From an uncultured Dehalococcoidia bacterium (lineage in GTDB: Bacteria; Chloroflexota; Dehalococcoidia; Lucifugimonadales; Lucifugimonadaceae), in contig OX638325.1 in assembly GCA_951812795.1 (NCBI GenBank), positions 744,001-808,000 on the forward strand: 64,000 nucleotides of DNA, given 5' to 3'. Position numbers and translations under genes: made by a program. The notes under the pieces were generated by a model. The model made no database searches. It was not told the origin of the DNA and saw nothing but the letters and a program-made list of their open reading frames with translations. Every line of letters begins with the position of its first letter. Position 1 is the stretch's first letter. Below, in pieces: positions 45,365 through 55,958 of this stretch.

Positions 45365-47704
45365 TCACTGTGACGCTGGGCGAATGTGCTGGACTGTGGT
45401 CGCCGTTTTCTCGATGCTGTCCCAGTCGAAGAGCTGCGGGATGCCTTCGACGTTTGCCCAAAACCGCTGCTGATCGTGTCGGTGGGAACTGCCCGCGTTT
45501 CCCGAAACGCCAAGTGGCACTATCCATCGGCCGGCGGACCAGTTTGCGGGATCATGGAGGTATCGATTAACCGGCCCGGAGCCGGTTCGGAAGTTCCATG
45601 AGGGTCGTGACCCCGTGGCGAAAGGCACGTCGCCATCCCCGGAGGTGCCGATAGGTGGGGCGTCTAGTTCGTCATCTATTTCTGGGAAAACTGCCGAAAG
45701 TGGATGCGCTTGCTTTGTGATGTGCACTTCGGCCCAAGTGACCGCGTTGACGGCGCCGAATCTGCGCACAAGTTGATTGGCTGCCGCAGTCAGGCTGTCG
45801 GCGAGAAAACTGCCTACTGTGGTGTCATGTGCGAGAAATTGCCGACCATCACCGCGTTCGATGGCGTTGATGAAGGCTGGTTTGAGTTGTCGGCGAAGAT
45901 GGTCGATGGCGTTCAAATCTGGTTTGTCCGCAAACTCGTCGGGGTTAACACCGTAGTTTTGTTCCATCAGGCCTAGTGACACTTCGTCGTTGAACGCGCT
46001 GTAGACGACGGCGCCGACGGAATCGGCGTCGAGTCTGCCGTCCCAGTTGCGCAGGATTTCGAGGGCCGATCGAGCATCGTCGTTGCCTAAGGCTCCAGGA
46101 TCGAGTTCGGCTAACCGGGCGAGCAGTTTGCCACCGGGCACGGTTTCGGTATCGCCGTGGAACGCGGCCATGTCTTCGACGTTAACCTTCACGCCGTCCG
46201 CCTTGGCTTTCTCGATGTGGGAGATGATGCGGCGCGCTCGGTAGTCTGGGCCGAAGGTAGTGGAGAGGAAATACGGGTAGTCGTCACCAACGACGCGTTG
46301 GTTGCAGGTTACTGCCCAGCCGGTTTCTGGGTTTCGAGACCTCGGAAGGTCTTCGTCGGGAATGTACCCTTGCCACTCGTGTTCCCCTGACCAACCTTCG
46401 ACGGGTCCCCAACCGTTGATCTCGTTGCGGATAGGTATGCGGCCTTTTAGGGCGTATCCAAAGTTGCCGTGGATGTCGGCATAGGGGTAGTTGTTGACGC
46501 GGTCGGTCCAACCACTGAGGGCTTGCTCAAACTCGTCGGCGTCTTTGCACTTCATCGCGTCGAGAGTGGCATCGACCCATGGCGTTGCGTCGTTGGATCC
46601 GGGATCGGCGAGGGAGATTCCCCAGCCGGCGTCAATACTTCCGGCGACGATCGGACCGTGGTGAGTCTTGACCACGTCGATGGTCTGGGTTTCGTCGTCG
46701 CGAACTTTGAGGGCTTCGCGCGCAAATTCTGCTCTGTGCCATTCGCCGCGGAACAGGTATTCGACACCACTTTCGCCGCGCCGAAGTTGCTCAACGAACA
46801 GGTCTTGCGTGTCGACGCCGCCATGTGTCATGCCCCAAGCAACGTAACGGTTGTGAGCGAAATGCATGACGAGCGGCATTCCGGGGATCGAGTGACCGAG
46901 GACATCGAATTCTGGTGTGCGGATATGGGCTTGGTAATAAACATTGGGAATTTCGAGGCCGCGGTGCGAGTCGCCGCCGACCATGGGCAGTCCAGACGCG
47001 GTGAGGTCGCCGGAGACGGCCCACCCGTTGGATCCGCCATCGACCTCCCTCAGCGGAGCGGTTGCGTTGACGATCGCGCGGAGTTCTGCGACGGCGTTCT
47101 GTGCAGGACCGTCGTACACGACTCCGGGCGGCACCGTGAGGTACATCCCCGGTTGGTATCCGGGTGAAAGTCGCGCGGTTCGTTCGGCACCGATCTTGGC
47201 GGCAAGGGAGGCGCGCCATAGTTTGGCCTGGAAACTACCCTCGGCGCTGTTGCGGACTTTGTAGACGAGGATGCAATGCCAAGATTGCCACGGTTCGGGG
47301 GCTGTGCCGAGCAGTTGGTACTCGTACGGTAGCGGGTTCTTGGATTCTATAAATGCGTTGACACCATCGGCATATGCGTCGAGCGTGATCTTGGCGTCGT
47401 CGCTGCAGAGATCGTAGTCGGCGCGCGACACCGCTTCGAAATTGCGTCGCCGCATCAGAGTATCTTCGGTGAGCGCTGACGCTCCGAGGTATTCGGCGGC
47501 GCGTCCGAGGCATCGCATGCGGTCGAAGTCCATCTGCCAAAGCCGGTCTTCAGCGGTGGCGTAGCCCTGTGCAAAAAAGGCGTCGTAGCCATTATCTGCG
47601 ATGATGTGCGGAATGCTCCAGCGGTCGCGGTAAACAGTTGCACCAGATACGATCTTGGTGGAGGTTACTTCGTTGGTGAGGTCGGGAAGGAAGTCTCGGA
47701 GCAT
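45365..47704 (-). CDS. Penicillin acylase family (Ntn-hydrolase) amidase
   Basis: 779 residues. The N-terminal pattern VYRDRWSIPHIIADNGYDAFFAQGYATAEDRLWQMDF is diagnostic of the family. The autoprocessing nucleophile is Ser225 in DGGSNGWAVSGDLTASGLPMVGGD; cleavage before this Ser would create alpha and beta chains. Members hydrolyse amide bonds of penicillins, acyl-homoserine lactones or N-acyl amino acids; the substrate is open. No signal peptide is evident at the N-terminus, which is unusual because most relatives are exported. It is divergent from the DUF3179 gene. Confidence 0.88.
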   Translation of the reverse strand: MLRDFLPDLTNEVTSTKIVSGATVYRDRWSIPHIIADNGYDAFFAQGYATAEDRLWQMDFDRMRCLGRAAEYLGASALTEDTLMRRRNFEAVSRADYDLCSDDAKITLDAYADGVNAFIESKNPLPYEYQLLGTAPEPWQSWHCILVYKVRNSAEGSFQAKLWRASLAAKIGAERTARLSPGYQPGMYLTVPPGVVYDGPAQNAVAELRAIVNATAPLREVDGGSNGWAVSGDLTASGLPMVGGDSHRGLEIPNVYYQAHIRTPEFDVLGHSIPGMPLVMHFAHNRYVAWGMTHGGVDTQDLFVEQLRRGESGVEYLFRGEWHRAEFAREALKVRDDETQTIDVVKTHHGPIVAGSIDAGWGISLADPGSNDATPWVDATLDAMKCKDADEFEQALSGWTDRVNNYPYADIHGNFGYALKGRIPIRNEINGWGPVEGWSGEHEWQGYIPDEDLPRSRNPETGWAVTCNQRVVGDDYPYFLSTTFGPDYRARRIISHIEKAKADGVKVNVEDMAAFHGDTETVPGGKLLARLAELDPGALGNDDARSALEILRNWDGRLDADSVGAVVYSAFNDEVSLGLMEQNYGVNPDEFADKPDLNAIDHLRRQLKPAFINAIERGDGRQFLAHDTTVGSFLADSLTAAANQLVRRFGAVNAVTWAEVHITKQAHPLSAVFPEIDDELDAPPIGTSGDGDVPFATGSRPSWNFRTGSGPVNRYLHDPANWSAGRWIVPLGVSGNAGSSHRHDQQRFWANVEGIPQLFDWDSIEKTATTVQHIRPASQ

Positions 47705-47816
47705 GGTTTGATTCGGGTTGGATTTCTCGATTTGTGATTAGGGTATGGAAACGGGTCTAAATTTCAGTATCGACGATAACGCGGTTATCGAGCATCCCAA
47801 TGGCGAAGAATTTGAC

Positions 47817-48932
47817 ATGATCATCAAGGTATTGGCAACGTTCGCAATCGCGGTTGTAGCGGTGTTGAATGTCGCTTGTGACGAAACGGTGCCGGAGTCG
47901 GATGTCGGAGATTTGGCGGGTGTGGTCGAACCGTTCGCGATCGAGGCGTATCAGGAGTTGCGGCCCGATCCGCAGATCAGATCGATCGATCTGCGTATCG
48001 ACACCGGGTTCGATGAGAGAGAGAAACTTCCCCGGGATGCGATTTCGCCGATCTATTCGCCGAAGTACGTTACGGTTGCCGAGTCGACGTTGGCTGATGA
48101 CGAGTTGGTCATGGGGATCGATATAAACGGCGAATCGAGAGCGATGCCGGTTGGACTGATGCGATTCCGGGAGATGGTGAACGACGTGGTTGGTGGGGTA
48201 CCAATCCTGGCGACGTGGTGACCACTTTGCTACACCGGTCTCGTGCATGACCGGCGGATCGGAGAAACGACCTATACATTTGGGAATGAGGGTGCGCTGT
48301 TCAAGGGAGCGATGACTTGGTGGGACTGGGAGACGAGCTCAATCTGGTCGCAGCCTTGGGGCGCGGCGATATCGGGGGAGCTTGAAGGGGAATCTCTGGT
48401 TCTGTTGCCGGTAGAGGTTTTGCGATACGGCAATTGGAAGGAACGCCATCCGGAGACGCTGGTGTTGGTGGATGAGCGGAACGCGACGTTCGCGTATGGT
48501 CACCAACCGGCGGCGAATACGTTCGTATTGGGGGTGGATGTCGGTGGTGAAGCGGTTGGGTTTTACTTCGGCAGCGTTGCGCAGGTGGGCGTAGTGAATC
48601 ACGCCGTTGGGTCCCACGAAATCGTTGCTTGGGCCGATTGGGAGTCGCGTGAAGGCCACATTTTTCTGCGCGCTCCACGCAAGCTACGTGACGGAGCGGC
48701 AAATGCTCCAAGCACTCTCACGTTCTCGGCATCTGAATTGGCTCGGCGAATTAAGGACGATCAGACCGGATCAGTTTGGGATGTCGAAACTGGGGTTGCT
48801 GTGTCGGGGCCGCTTGCGGGCAACCTCCTCCAACGCGTGCCGTTTATCAGTTCGTTCGACTGGGCTTGGGAGGATTTCTACCCATCGACGGAGTTCTTCG
48901 GGCACCGCGAGGATCGCGTGCCTTCCTCGTGA
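47817..48932 (+). CDS. DUF3179 lipoprotein with one in-frame TGA at a conserved Cys position (candidate selenoprotein)
   Basis: Read through the TGA at 48219-48221, the gene is one frame of 371 residues from ATG 47817. Residues 1-20 are a lipoprotein signal (KVLATFAIAVVAVLNVAC, lipobox LNVAC). Before the TGA: GVPILATW; directly after it, in the same frame, PLCYTGLVHDRR, then YTFGNEGALF, SSIWSQPWGAA and LLPVEVLRYGNWKERHPET, all typical of DUF3179, whose members carry CPLC at this place. The TGA thus stands for the first Cys of CxxC (residue 135), giving UxxC. A 6-bp stem ccggtc/gaccgg with an 8-base loop begins 13 bases after the TGA. Either selenocysteine is inserted, or the gene is a fresh nonsense pseudogene in two pieces (47817-48221 and 48222-48932). 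Role of the family: unknown, extracytoplasmic. Confidence 0.75.
48222..48256 (+). promoter_or_regulatory. Candidate bacterial SECIS-like hairpin after the in-frame TGA
   Basis: Stem ccggtc (48235-48240) / gaccgg (48249-48254), loop tcgtgcat; one more c-g pair possible outside a mismatch. The loop starts 19 bases after the TGA, within the 16-37 base range described for bacterial SECIS elements. The consensus G in the first two loop positions is not met (tc), so support is partial. Confidence 0.35.
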
Positions 48933-48968
48933 CCACTCCTTGAACGAAGTGAAGCGTCGCCACAACGG

Positions 48969-50087
48969 TTATCCGATAATGCGTCCGGCGATAGCGTCGC
49001 CCATGTCCGAAGTGCCGATAGCCTCGCCTGGTTGGGTGGCCAAGTCGGGGGTTCTGGCTCCGTCCACGAGCACCGCGGCGACGGCATCTTCGATGGCATC
49101 CGCTTCGTCGTCGAGGGCGAAGGAGTATCGGAGCATCATGGCGGTCGAGAGAATCGACGCGATGGGATTTGCGACGCCCTGCCCTGCGATGTCGGGAGCC
49201 GAGCCGTGAATTGGTTCGTAAAGAGCGCGTTTGCCGGCACGTCGCGGACGGCGATTGGTGTTATTGGCTTTAGGAATCGACGACAGCGAGGCGGAGGGTA
49301 GCATACCCATCGATCCGCCGATTACCGCGGCTTCGTCAGAGAGGATGTCGCCGAAGGTGTTCTCGGTAACGACGACATCAAATTCGGCCGGATTAGTGAC
49401 GAGTTGCATTGCAGCGTTGTCTGCCAGCATGTGGATGAGTTCAATGTCGGGATATTCGACTCCGATCTCAGTCACGATCTCGCGCCAAAGTCGACCGGTC
49501 TCGAGGACGTTCATCTTGTCGAGTGAGTGGAGTCGTTTGCGTCGACCGCGCGCGATTTCGAATCCGACACGCGCGACGCGTTCTACTTCTCGTTCGCGAT
49601 AGGTGAGCGTATCTACCGCCGAACGGCCGCGGGAGTTGGCCCAGCGTTTCTTGGGTTTGCCGAAGTAGAGCCCGCTCGTCAATTCACGTACGATGACCAT
49701 GTCAACGCCTTCTAGGCGTTCGGGGCGAAGTGGACTAGCGTCGATTAGCTGTGGGTAAACCTTTACTGGCCGAAGATTGGCGAAGAGGTCCAAGTCTTTG
49801 CGAAGCGTCAAGATGCCATCTTCAGGACGCGTTTTCGCTTGTGGGTCGTCCCATTTTGGACCTCCGACCGCGCCAAAGAGCACTGCGTCACACCCTTTAA
49901 CGATGTCTAGCGTCTCTTCCGGAAGCGGTGTGCCGAATTCATCGATCGCTCGTCCGCCACATGCGCCCATGACGAATGAAAACGTGTGATCGAAACGGCG
50001 TTCGATTGCGTCAAGTATCTTGACGGATTCTGCAGTCACTTCAGGGCCGATACCGTCTCCGCCGAGCACAGCTATTCGAATGTCCAT
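48969..50087 (-). CDS. leuB: 3-isopropylmalate dehydrogenase
   Basis: 372 residues. Typical start IRIAVLGGDGIGPEVTAESVKIL, substrate-contact region LRKDLDLFANLRPVKVYP, IVRELTSGLYFGKPK, and Asp ligands in LADNAAMQLVTNPAEFDVVVTENTFGDILSDEA. Oxidatively decarboxylates 3-isopropylmalate with NAD in leucine synthesis. Last gene of the ilv-leu cluster. Confidence 0.96.
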   Translation of the reverse strand: MDIRIAVLGGDGIGPEVTAESVKILDAIERRFDHTFSFVMGACGGRAIDEFGTPLPEETLDIVKGCDAVLFGAVGGPKWDDPQAKTRPEDGILTLRKDLDLFANLRPVKVYPQLIDASPLRPERLEGVDMVIVRELTSGLYFGKPKKRWANSRGRSAVDTLTYREREVERVARVGFEIARGRRKRLHSLDKMNVLETGRLWREIVTEIGVEYPDIELIHMLADNAAMQLVTNPAEFDVVVTENTFGDILSDEAAVIGGSMGMLPSASLSSIPKANNTNRRPRRAGKRALYEPIHGSAPDIAGQGVANPIASILSTAMMLRYSFALDDEADAIEDAVAAVLVDGARTPDLATQPGEAIGTSDMGDAIAGRIIG

Positions 50088-50194
50088 GGTTGTATCTTTC
50101 GTTTTATTGGATGTTGATTTTAGGTTTTCAATCGGTTTGAGGCGCGTTCAGACGCGAAGATTCGCCGCTTGGTCGCCCGGTTATGGGAACGCTC

Positions 50195-50791
50195 TTACCA
50201 ACGAGGTGAGCGTGCGGATTCGAAACTGTCGATTGCGTCGCCGTTTTGCAACGTGATACCGATGTCGTCGAGGCCCTTCAAGAGGGAATTTCGACGGAAG
50301 GGATCGAACTCGAAATTCGCCGAGAAACCGCTGTCGTCGAATACCGTCTGCGTCTCGAGGTCGACGGTCAGTTCATATCCGACGCCCTTCAACGCGTTGC
50401 CCATTATGTAGTCGACTTCGGTTTGACTCAGCACGATTGGCGCCATGCCGTTCTGCATGCAATTGTTCCGAAATATATCTGCGAAACTCGGAGCAATGAT
50501 TGCTCTGAATCCCATCTCATTGAGGGCCCATGGCGCATGCTCACGAGACGAACCTGAACCGAAGTTGCGACCGGCGACTAGGATAGACGCGCCTTGGTAC
50601 CGGGCTTCGTTGAGAATGAAGTCTGGATTGGGGACACCGTCCTCCAAGTACCGCCAATCGAAAAATGCGTATTCACCGAATCCGGTCCGTTCAATTCGTT
50701 TTAGAAACTGCTTTGGGATTATCTGGTCGGTATCTACGTTCACCCGATTTAACGGAGCGACTCTACCACTCAATCTCGTGAATTTTTCCAT
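50195..50791 (-). CDS. leuD: 3-isopropylmalate dehydratase, small subunit
   Basis: 198 residues from ATG 50791, directly behind ggaaggtgag. Diagnostic [30 protein letters not shown], and [17 protein letters not shown], which holds the substrate-recognition swivel domain residues. Works with LeuC to isomerise isopropylmalate. Separated from leuC by the DUF4328 gene, whereas leuC and leuD are usually adjacent. Confidence 0.96.
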   Translation of the reverse strand: MEKFTRLSGRVAPLNRVNVDTDQIIPKQFLKRIERTGFGEYAFFDWRYLEDGVPNPDFILNEARYQGASILVAGRNFGSGSSREHAPWALNEMGFRAIIAPSFADIFRNNCMQNGMAPIVLSQTEVDYIMGNALKGVGYELTVDLETQTVFDDSGFSANFEFDPFRRNSLLKGLDDIGITLQNGDAIDSFESARSPRW

Positions 50792-50820
50792 CTCACCTTC
50801 CAATGCGAGTAATCTCGCCT

Positions 50821-52326
50821 TTATCGACCACGCCGATTCTTTCTTTCGTCCTTTGCGCGTTGTTGCTCTTCTTGTTTCTTTAGAGCCTCTGCCAACGGGT
50901 CCACCGGAGGCGGCGGAGTTACAGTGATCAACCCGATTTTCTCGAATTTCATCTCTTGAATCGCGTGTAGCTGCCGTAGCATCAACACCGCGGTAACACC
51001 AAGGAAAATTAGCAAAACATCAGACAATAATAGCAGGTCATTGGCTTCGATCAGCTCAGGAAGCGTTTGGGCGTTGACGAATCGCGGCACCGTGATTGGG
51101 TTGAATATCCAGCTCGCAACCCAAAGGATCCACCATAAACCGAGGATCGCCCGTAACTTGCCCTGTTTTTTCCACGCCGTCGCATCATCCGTGTCGACAT
51201 TAGGATCGCTGCCCTTGAACATCTCCATCATTACTTGCCCGGGGCGGAACAGGTTCATGATCGGAATGAAGTGATGCAGAACCGCCCATTCGGGAGCGTG
51301 TTTTTGCTGTTCGGACTTGAGGGGCAGCAGGTTCCGACTAGCGCGGTGGACGAGCGAGAGGTAAGGGAAGGCAACTACGATCACGACGGCGATAACCAAT
51401 AGCCAGATAAGCCGCGATCGGTCTTGGCTGGATTGGAAATCTTCGGCGTATCTCAATGCCCGTTCGCATCCCGGATATTCGGACGCGCCGGTGGATATCG
51501 ACTTAACAATGGCGTCTACATTCGGACAGTCCAATCGGGCTTCATCGGCGAATTTCAACAGACCAAAGGATGTCCAAACCGCGGTGCAGATTCTGACGGT
51601 TTCGGTTGATTCGATTTCGACACCGGTTGTGACCGCTTCATCGTCGGGAATCTCAGTTGTGGTCCTTGGTGTGTAGTCGTCGTAGTTCCAACAAACCAAT
51701 CCTTGCTCCTCGACGAATTCGGAGACTTCGATCGGATCGGATGCGCCGTCGGGACACTCGGAAGTCGAACCCCCACCGCTCACATACGCGCATTTGAACT
51801 CCTCACCGCCTTCTCTTTGCGCGTAGGAACCGGCGGGTTCGATCTGTTGTGCGAGGTCGGGACTGGGAGGAATATCGGTGATGCCTTGGTCGATCCACTC
51901 TTGGTATCGCTGGGAGTTGCTGTAGTCGGTGAATGCGAGCCATACGAGAACCAGGCACCATAATCCCATTGCGACGGTGACCCACCGCATGTTCTGCTCG
52001 TTGCTCTCGTAGGTATAGGGCTCGTATCGAGCGACGCGTATTTCGTCGAGTCGTTGGCGACCGGTGAGGCGTCCGAATAATCCCGGTTTGCGGTCTTCGG
52101 CATCTCGGCGGGCACGGCGCCGTCTTGGCGGAGTGTAGATGCTGCTATCGGGTTCCGAAGTGTCTGAGGGCGTTTCCGATCGGTTCTCATCAGAAGCCGC
52201 CGCACTGGTTCGGACGTCTTGATCCGCCCGGCGGCGTGGCCTGCGGTAGATGCCGCTGGCCCGATCGGCATTATCCGCCCCTTCATCAGGGGCGCGGTTA
52301 TCCGATTCTTCAGGTGGTTTCGTCAT
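50821..52326 (-). CDS. DUF4328-like membrane protein inserted between leuC and leuD
   Basis: 501 residues. The first ~110 are hydrophilic, low complexity, with two [14 protein letters not shown] repeats. Then a membrane helix ([15 protein letters not shown]), a Cys-rich segment (Cys at [40 protein letters not shown]), probably extracytoplasmic, and from about residue 310 several helices with [25 protein letters not shown], the DUF4328 signature. The C-terminus is a charged coiled tail ([20 protein letters not shown]). Function unknown; nothing links it to leucine synthesis except its place in the operon. Confidence 0.7.
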   Translation of the reverse strand: MTKPPEESDNRAPDEGADNADRASGIYRRPRRRADQDVRTSAAASDENRSETPSDTSEPDSSIYTPPRRRRARRDAEDRKPGLFGRLTGRQRLDEIRVARYEPYTYESNEQNMRWVTVAMGLWCLVLVWLAFTDYSNSQRYQEWIDQGITDIPPSPDLAQQIEPAGSYAQREGGEEFKCAYVSGGGSTSECPDGASDPIEVSEFVEEQGLVCWNYDDYTPRTTTEIPDDEAVTTGVEIESTETVRICTAVWTSFGLLKFADEARLDCPNVDAIVKSISTGASEYPGCERALRYAEDFQSSQDRSRLIWLLVIAVVIVVAFPYLSLVHRASRNLLPLKSEQQKHAPEWAVLHHFIPIMNLFRPGQVMMEMFKGSDPNVDTDDATAWKKQGKLRAILGLWWILWVASWIFNPITVPRFVNAQTLPELIEANDLLLLSDVLLIFLGVTAVLMLRQLHAIQEMKFEKIGLITVTPPPPVDPLAEALKKQEEQQRAKDERKNRRGR

Positions 52327-52342
52327 TATTCAGTTTGCCGCG

Positions 52343-53746
52343 TCAGTCCCAATCCCGCACATCGACGAAGTGACCTGCAATTGCCGCGGCGGCAGCCATT
52401 GCTGGGCTAACGAGGTGGGTTCGTCCACCTTTGCCTTGTCGTCCCTCGAAGTTTCGGTTTGACGTCGAGGCGCACCGCTCACCGGGTACGAGGATGTCAG
52501 GATTCATGCCGAGACACATGGAGCATCCCGACTCTCGCCACTCAAATCCAGCGTCTTTAAAGATCTCAGAGATTCCTTCTTTTTCGGCCGCCCATTTGGT
52601 CAAAGTAGAACCAGGCATGACCTGGGCGCGGACTCCCTCGGCGACGCGTTTGCCTTCGATAATCGATGCAGCCGATCGCAGGTCTTCGAGGCGAGCGTTT
52701 GTGCAGGAGCCAATAAATACCCGGTCGAGGCGGATGTCTTGCATCGCTGTCCCGGGATCCAGAGCCATGTAATCGAGGGCGCGTTGGGCGGACTCTTGAT
52801 CGGCTGGATCATTGAAGTCGTCAGGGCCCGGAACGAAATCAGAAACCCTGGCTACTTGCCCCGGGTTAGTTCCCCAGCTGATATACGGTTCGAGCTCTTC
52901 GCAGTCGACTTCGACCAGCGTGTCGTACTCGGCACCGTCGTCGGTCGCCAATTGGTTCCACTCATCGCATGCCGCATCAAAGGCATCGCCTTGCGGAACG
53001 AACTTGCGCCCTCGCATCCACTCGAACGTCGTGTCGTCCGGCGCGATCATGCCGGCGCGGGCTCCGCCTTCGATGGTCATGTTGCAGATCGTCATCCGAC
53101 CTTCCATGTTCAGCGCACGGATGGCTTCGCCGGTGTATTCGATTACGTGGCCGGTTCCGCCAGCGGTGCCCATCTGTCCGATGGTGGCGAGAATCATATC
53201 TTTGGCCGCGACACCGACTGGGAGTTCGCCGTTGAAGCGAACCTCCATGGTTTTCGGTGTGCGTTGACGAAGGGTTTGGGTGGCTAAGACGTGCTCGACT
53301 TCGGATGTGCCGATGCCAAAGGCGAGGGAGCCGAATGCGCCGTGGGTCGAGGTGTGTGAATCGCCGCAAACGATCGTCATGCCGGGTTGGGTGTAACCCT
53401 GTTCGGGGCCTATTACGTGGACGATTCCCTGGCCGCTCGAATCAACATCGTAGAGCGTTATGTCGAAATCGGCGCAGTTCTTGCGGAGTTGCTCGACTTG
53501 TTGCCGTGCTATCGGGTCGCGGATTTCCTCGGACCGCGTTTCGTCAGTGGGGACGTTGTGGTCTACCGTGGAGATCGTCAGATCTGGACGCCGTACGGCC
53601 CGGTCGGTGAGACGTAAACCCTCGAAAGCCTGCGGCGAGGTGACTTCGTGCACCAAGTGCAGGTCGATGTAGAGAATTGCGGGTTCGCCTTTCGGTTCAG
53701 CAACGAGATGCGCGTCCCAGATCTTTTCGAACATCGTCTTCGGCAT
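52343..53746 (-). CDS. leuC: 3-isopropylmalate dehydratase, large subunit
   Basis: 467 residues from ATG 53746, with caggtggtgaaa upstream. Aconitase-fold iron-sulfur ligands: Cys in [15 protein letters not shown] and two in [15 protein letters not shown]. Typical [28 protein letters not shown]. Holds the [4Fe-4S] cluster for isomerising 2- to 3-isopropylmalate with LeuD. Confidence 0.96.
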   Translation of the reverse strand: MPKTMFEKIWDAHLVAEPKGEPAILYIDLHLVHEVTSPQAFEGLRLTDRAVRRPDLTISTVDHNVPTDETRSEEIRDPIARQQVEQLRKNCADFDITLYDVDSSGQGIVHVIGPEQGYTQPGMTIVCGDSHTSTHGAFGSLAFGIGTSEVEHVLATQTLRQRTPKTMEVRFNGELPVGVAAKDMILATIGQMGTAGGTGHVIEYTGEAIRALNMEGRMTICNMTIEGGARAGMIAPDDTTFEWMRGRKFVPQGDAFDAACDEWNQLATDDGAEYDTLVEVDCEELEPYISWGTNPGQVARVSDFVPGPDDFNDPADQESAQRALDYMALDPGTAMQDIRLDRVFIGSCTNARLEDLRSAASIIEGKRVAEGVRAQVMPGSTLTKWAAEKEGISEIFKDAGFEWRESGCSMCLGMNPDILVPGERCASTSNRNFEGRQGKGGRTHLVSPAMAAAAAIAGHFVDVRDWD

Positions 53747-53804
53747 TTTCACCACCTGTCGGTTATGTTTCCTTGCTAGGCTCACGGCCCGGCAACGCCG
53801 CCCG

Positions 53805-54260
53805 TCAACCTACGTTGGTTATCACTTTAAGTTCGATAGCATCTTCTGGTGCCGCACCGAATCTATTCTCGCCTTCATTGCCTTTGACGAACGCAACGCT
53901 GACGAGCGCCACACTCCATGCTAGATGGGAGGCGATCTCGATCGCCAGCGGCGCATCGGTCCAGAGGAAGGATGTCAACCAGCCACCGGCGAATATAAGC
54001 AGCGGGATAATCGTCCAATAATCGGTTCGACCCAAGTCGTGTGTTCGACCGGCAAACGCTCTCGCTACTAGGAACAGCAACAACGACGCCAGCAAAAGGT
54101 CGACCCAACGACCGGCGACACCGAGGCGGTCCAATGCGAACTCTACCATCAACGAGATGGCGAAGATAAGCAAGACCTCCACGACGTACGTCCGCCGATT
54201 GGTCCGCCGATGCCGTCTCTCAACTTCGGTGACAGCGGTTCTGTGTCCCAATAGGATCAT
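53805..54260 (-). CDS. Small membrane protein, DUF805-like
   Basis: 151 residues, about four hydrophobic segments ([61 protein letters not shown]). The C-terminal [14 protein letters not shown] resembles the GxxGxNRFGPDP end of DUF805 proteins. The N-terminus is basic ([11 protein letters not shown]), cytoplasmic. Lies between leuA and leuC on the same strand with gaps of 58 bases on both sides. Function unknown. Confidence 0.6.
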   Translation of the reverse strand: MILLGHRTAVTEVERRHRRTNRRTYVVEVLLIFAISLMVEFALDRLGVAGRWVDLLLASLLLFLVARAFAGRTHDLGRTDYWTIIPLLIFAGGWLTSFLWTDAPLAIEIASHLAWSVALVSVAFVKGNEGENRFGAAPEDAIELKVITNVG

Positions 54261-54318
54261 CCGATGAATCCGGTCGTTCGTCGATTCGAACGCAGTGGTT
54301 CGACGAACAGGATATTGC

Positions 54319-55890
54319 TCAAACCGTCCCGGAGACGGGATGGCTCTCCAATTCGTTGATCATCAAAGCCCGGTTGATAGCGTTCACGTAGGCCTTCGCC
54401 GATGCTACTACGATGTCGGTGTCCGAGCCGCGGCCCGAGTAGGTCGATCCATCATGGTAGATACGAATCGTAACTTCGCCGAGAGCGTCGATGCCTTCGG
54501 TTACCGAACTAACGGAAAACTCGGTCAGCTCCACATCCATATCGACGATGGAGTCTATCGCTTTGCAGACCGCGTCGACAGGACCTGTACCTTCGGAGGA
54601 TACCTTTCGGCCGTCGTCGTCTGGTGTGGTCATGGAAACTTCGGCGGTCGGCATTTCGTCATTACCGCAGACGACTCGAATCTTCCCAAGTTTGTACCGG
54701 CGATTCGTATCAGCGTACCGGTGCTGTTCCCGCATCAAGGCTTCCAAGTCGGCATCGGTGACTTCGCGTTTATTGTCCGCCAAATCTTTGAAGGCCACAA
54801 AGATGTTGCTCAACTCCTCGTCGGTGAGTTGGTATCCCAAATCGCTCAGTCTCGCGCGCAGCCCTGCTCTGCCCGACAGCTTTCCCAGGACCAACGTTTC
54901 GCCGCGCCATCCGACGTCTTCCGGTCGCATAATCTCGAAGGTCGTTCGCTCCTTCAGGTATCCGTCTTGGTGAATCCCAGAGGAATGTCGGAATGCGTTT
55001 TGACCGACGATCGCTTTGTTGTACTGGACCGGGAAGCCGAAAATGCTACTGATCATGCGGCTGGTGGGATTTATCTCGCGAATGTTGACGCCGGTGTAGA
55101 CGCCGTAGTGGTCTGGCCGCGTCACGATGGCCATCATGACTTCTTCCAAGGCCGCGTTTCCAGCGCGTTCTCCTAGACCGTTTACGCATCCCTCAACTTG
55201 TCGAGCACCGTTTTCGATTGCCGCGAGCGAATTTGCGACCGACATGCCCAGATCATTGTGGCAGTGGACGCTCACGATCGCTCTGTCGATGTTGGAGACG
55301 TTCTCGAAAACGCCTTTGATCAAGGCTCCGAACTCCACCGGGTTTGAGTATCCGACGGTGTCGGGCACGTTCACAGTTGTTGCACCGGCATTGATTGCGG
55401 CTTCCAAGATCGCGTAAAGATACTCGGGTGCGGTGCGTGAGGCATCCATCGGCGAAAATTCGACATCTTCGACGTAAGACTTTGCCTTTTCCACAGCTTC
55501 GACCGCCATGTTCATGATGGTCTCACGGTCTCGGCGCATCTGATGCATGAGATGCACGTCGGACGATGAAATGAAGGTGTGAATACGCGGGTTTGCGGCG
55601 CCTTCAAGGGCGTGTGCCGCGGCTTCGATATCGGAGGGTACTGCTCGAGCCAGGGAGCAGATCACCGGCCCTTCGACCTCGTGAGAGATGCGGCGAACCG
55701 CTTCGAAGTCGCCGGGGGAACTGCCTGCGAAACCGGCCTCGATGACGTCGACGTTCAATTTGCCGAGTTGGTGCGCGATGCGCACTTTTTCGCCGACGGT
55801 CAAGCCCGCGCCTGCCGATTGTTCTCCGTCGCGCAGGGTCGTATCGAAGATGATTATTTGGTCTGCTGAGTCTGCTGTTTGCGTGGTCAT
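54319..55890 (-). CDS. leuA: 2-isopropylmalate synthase
   Basis: 523 residues from ATG 55890, behind cccaggagcgacaaa; the longer frame to 55980 overlaps ilvC. IIFDTTLRDGEQSAGAGLTVGEKV, GFAGSSPGDFEAV, VHCHNDLGMSVANSLAAIENGA and GLGERAGNAALEEV are diagnostic; the SSGIHQDGYLKE and C-terminal allosteric domain follow. Catalyses the first committed step to leucine. Distinct from cimA at 34 kb. Confidence 0.96.
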   Translation of the reverse strand: MTTQTADSADQIIIFDTTLRDGEQSAGAGLTVGEKVRIAHQLGKLNVDVIEAGFAGSSPGDFEAVRRISHEVEGPVICSLARAVPSDIEAAAHALEGAANPRIHTFISSSDVHLMHQMRRDRETIMNMAVEAVEKAKSYVEDVEFSPMDASRTAPEYLYAILEAAINAGATTVNVPDTVGYSNPVEFGALIKGVFENVSNIDRAIVSVHCHNDLGMSVANSLAAIENGARQVEGCVNGLGERAGNAALEEVMMAIVTRPDHYGVYTGVNIREINPTSRMISSIFGFPVQYNKAIVGQNAFRHSSGIHQDGYLKERTTFEIMRPEDVGWRGETLVLGKLSGRAGLRARLSDLGYQLTDEELSNIFVAFKDLADNKREVTDADLEALMREQHRYADTNRRYKLGKIRVVCGNDEMPTAEVSMTTPDDDGRKVSSEGTGPVDAVCKAIDSIVDMDVELTEFSVSSVTEGIDALGEVTIRIYHDGSTYSGRGSDTDIVVASAKAYVNAINRALMINELESHPVSGTV

Positions 55891-55958
55891 TTTGTCGCTC
55901 CTGGGTTTCGGTAAGCACCGAAACATCCGAAACGGCCATTTTTGATCGATTGATTTGC

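Noticed and set aside
48243..48932. Treating the 3' half of the DUF3179 gene as a separate gene starting at GTG 48243
   Set aside because: It would lose the PLCYTGL part of the family motif, has no ribosome-binding site and continues the same frame as the upstream half.
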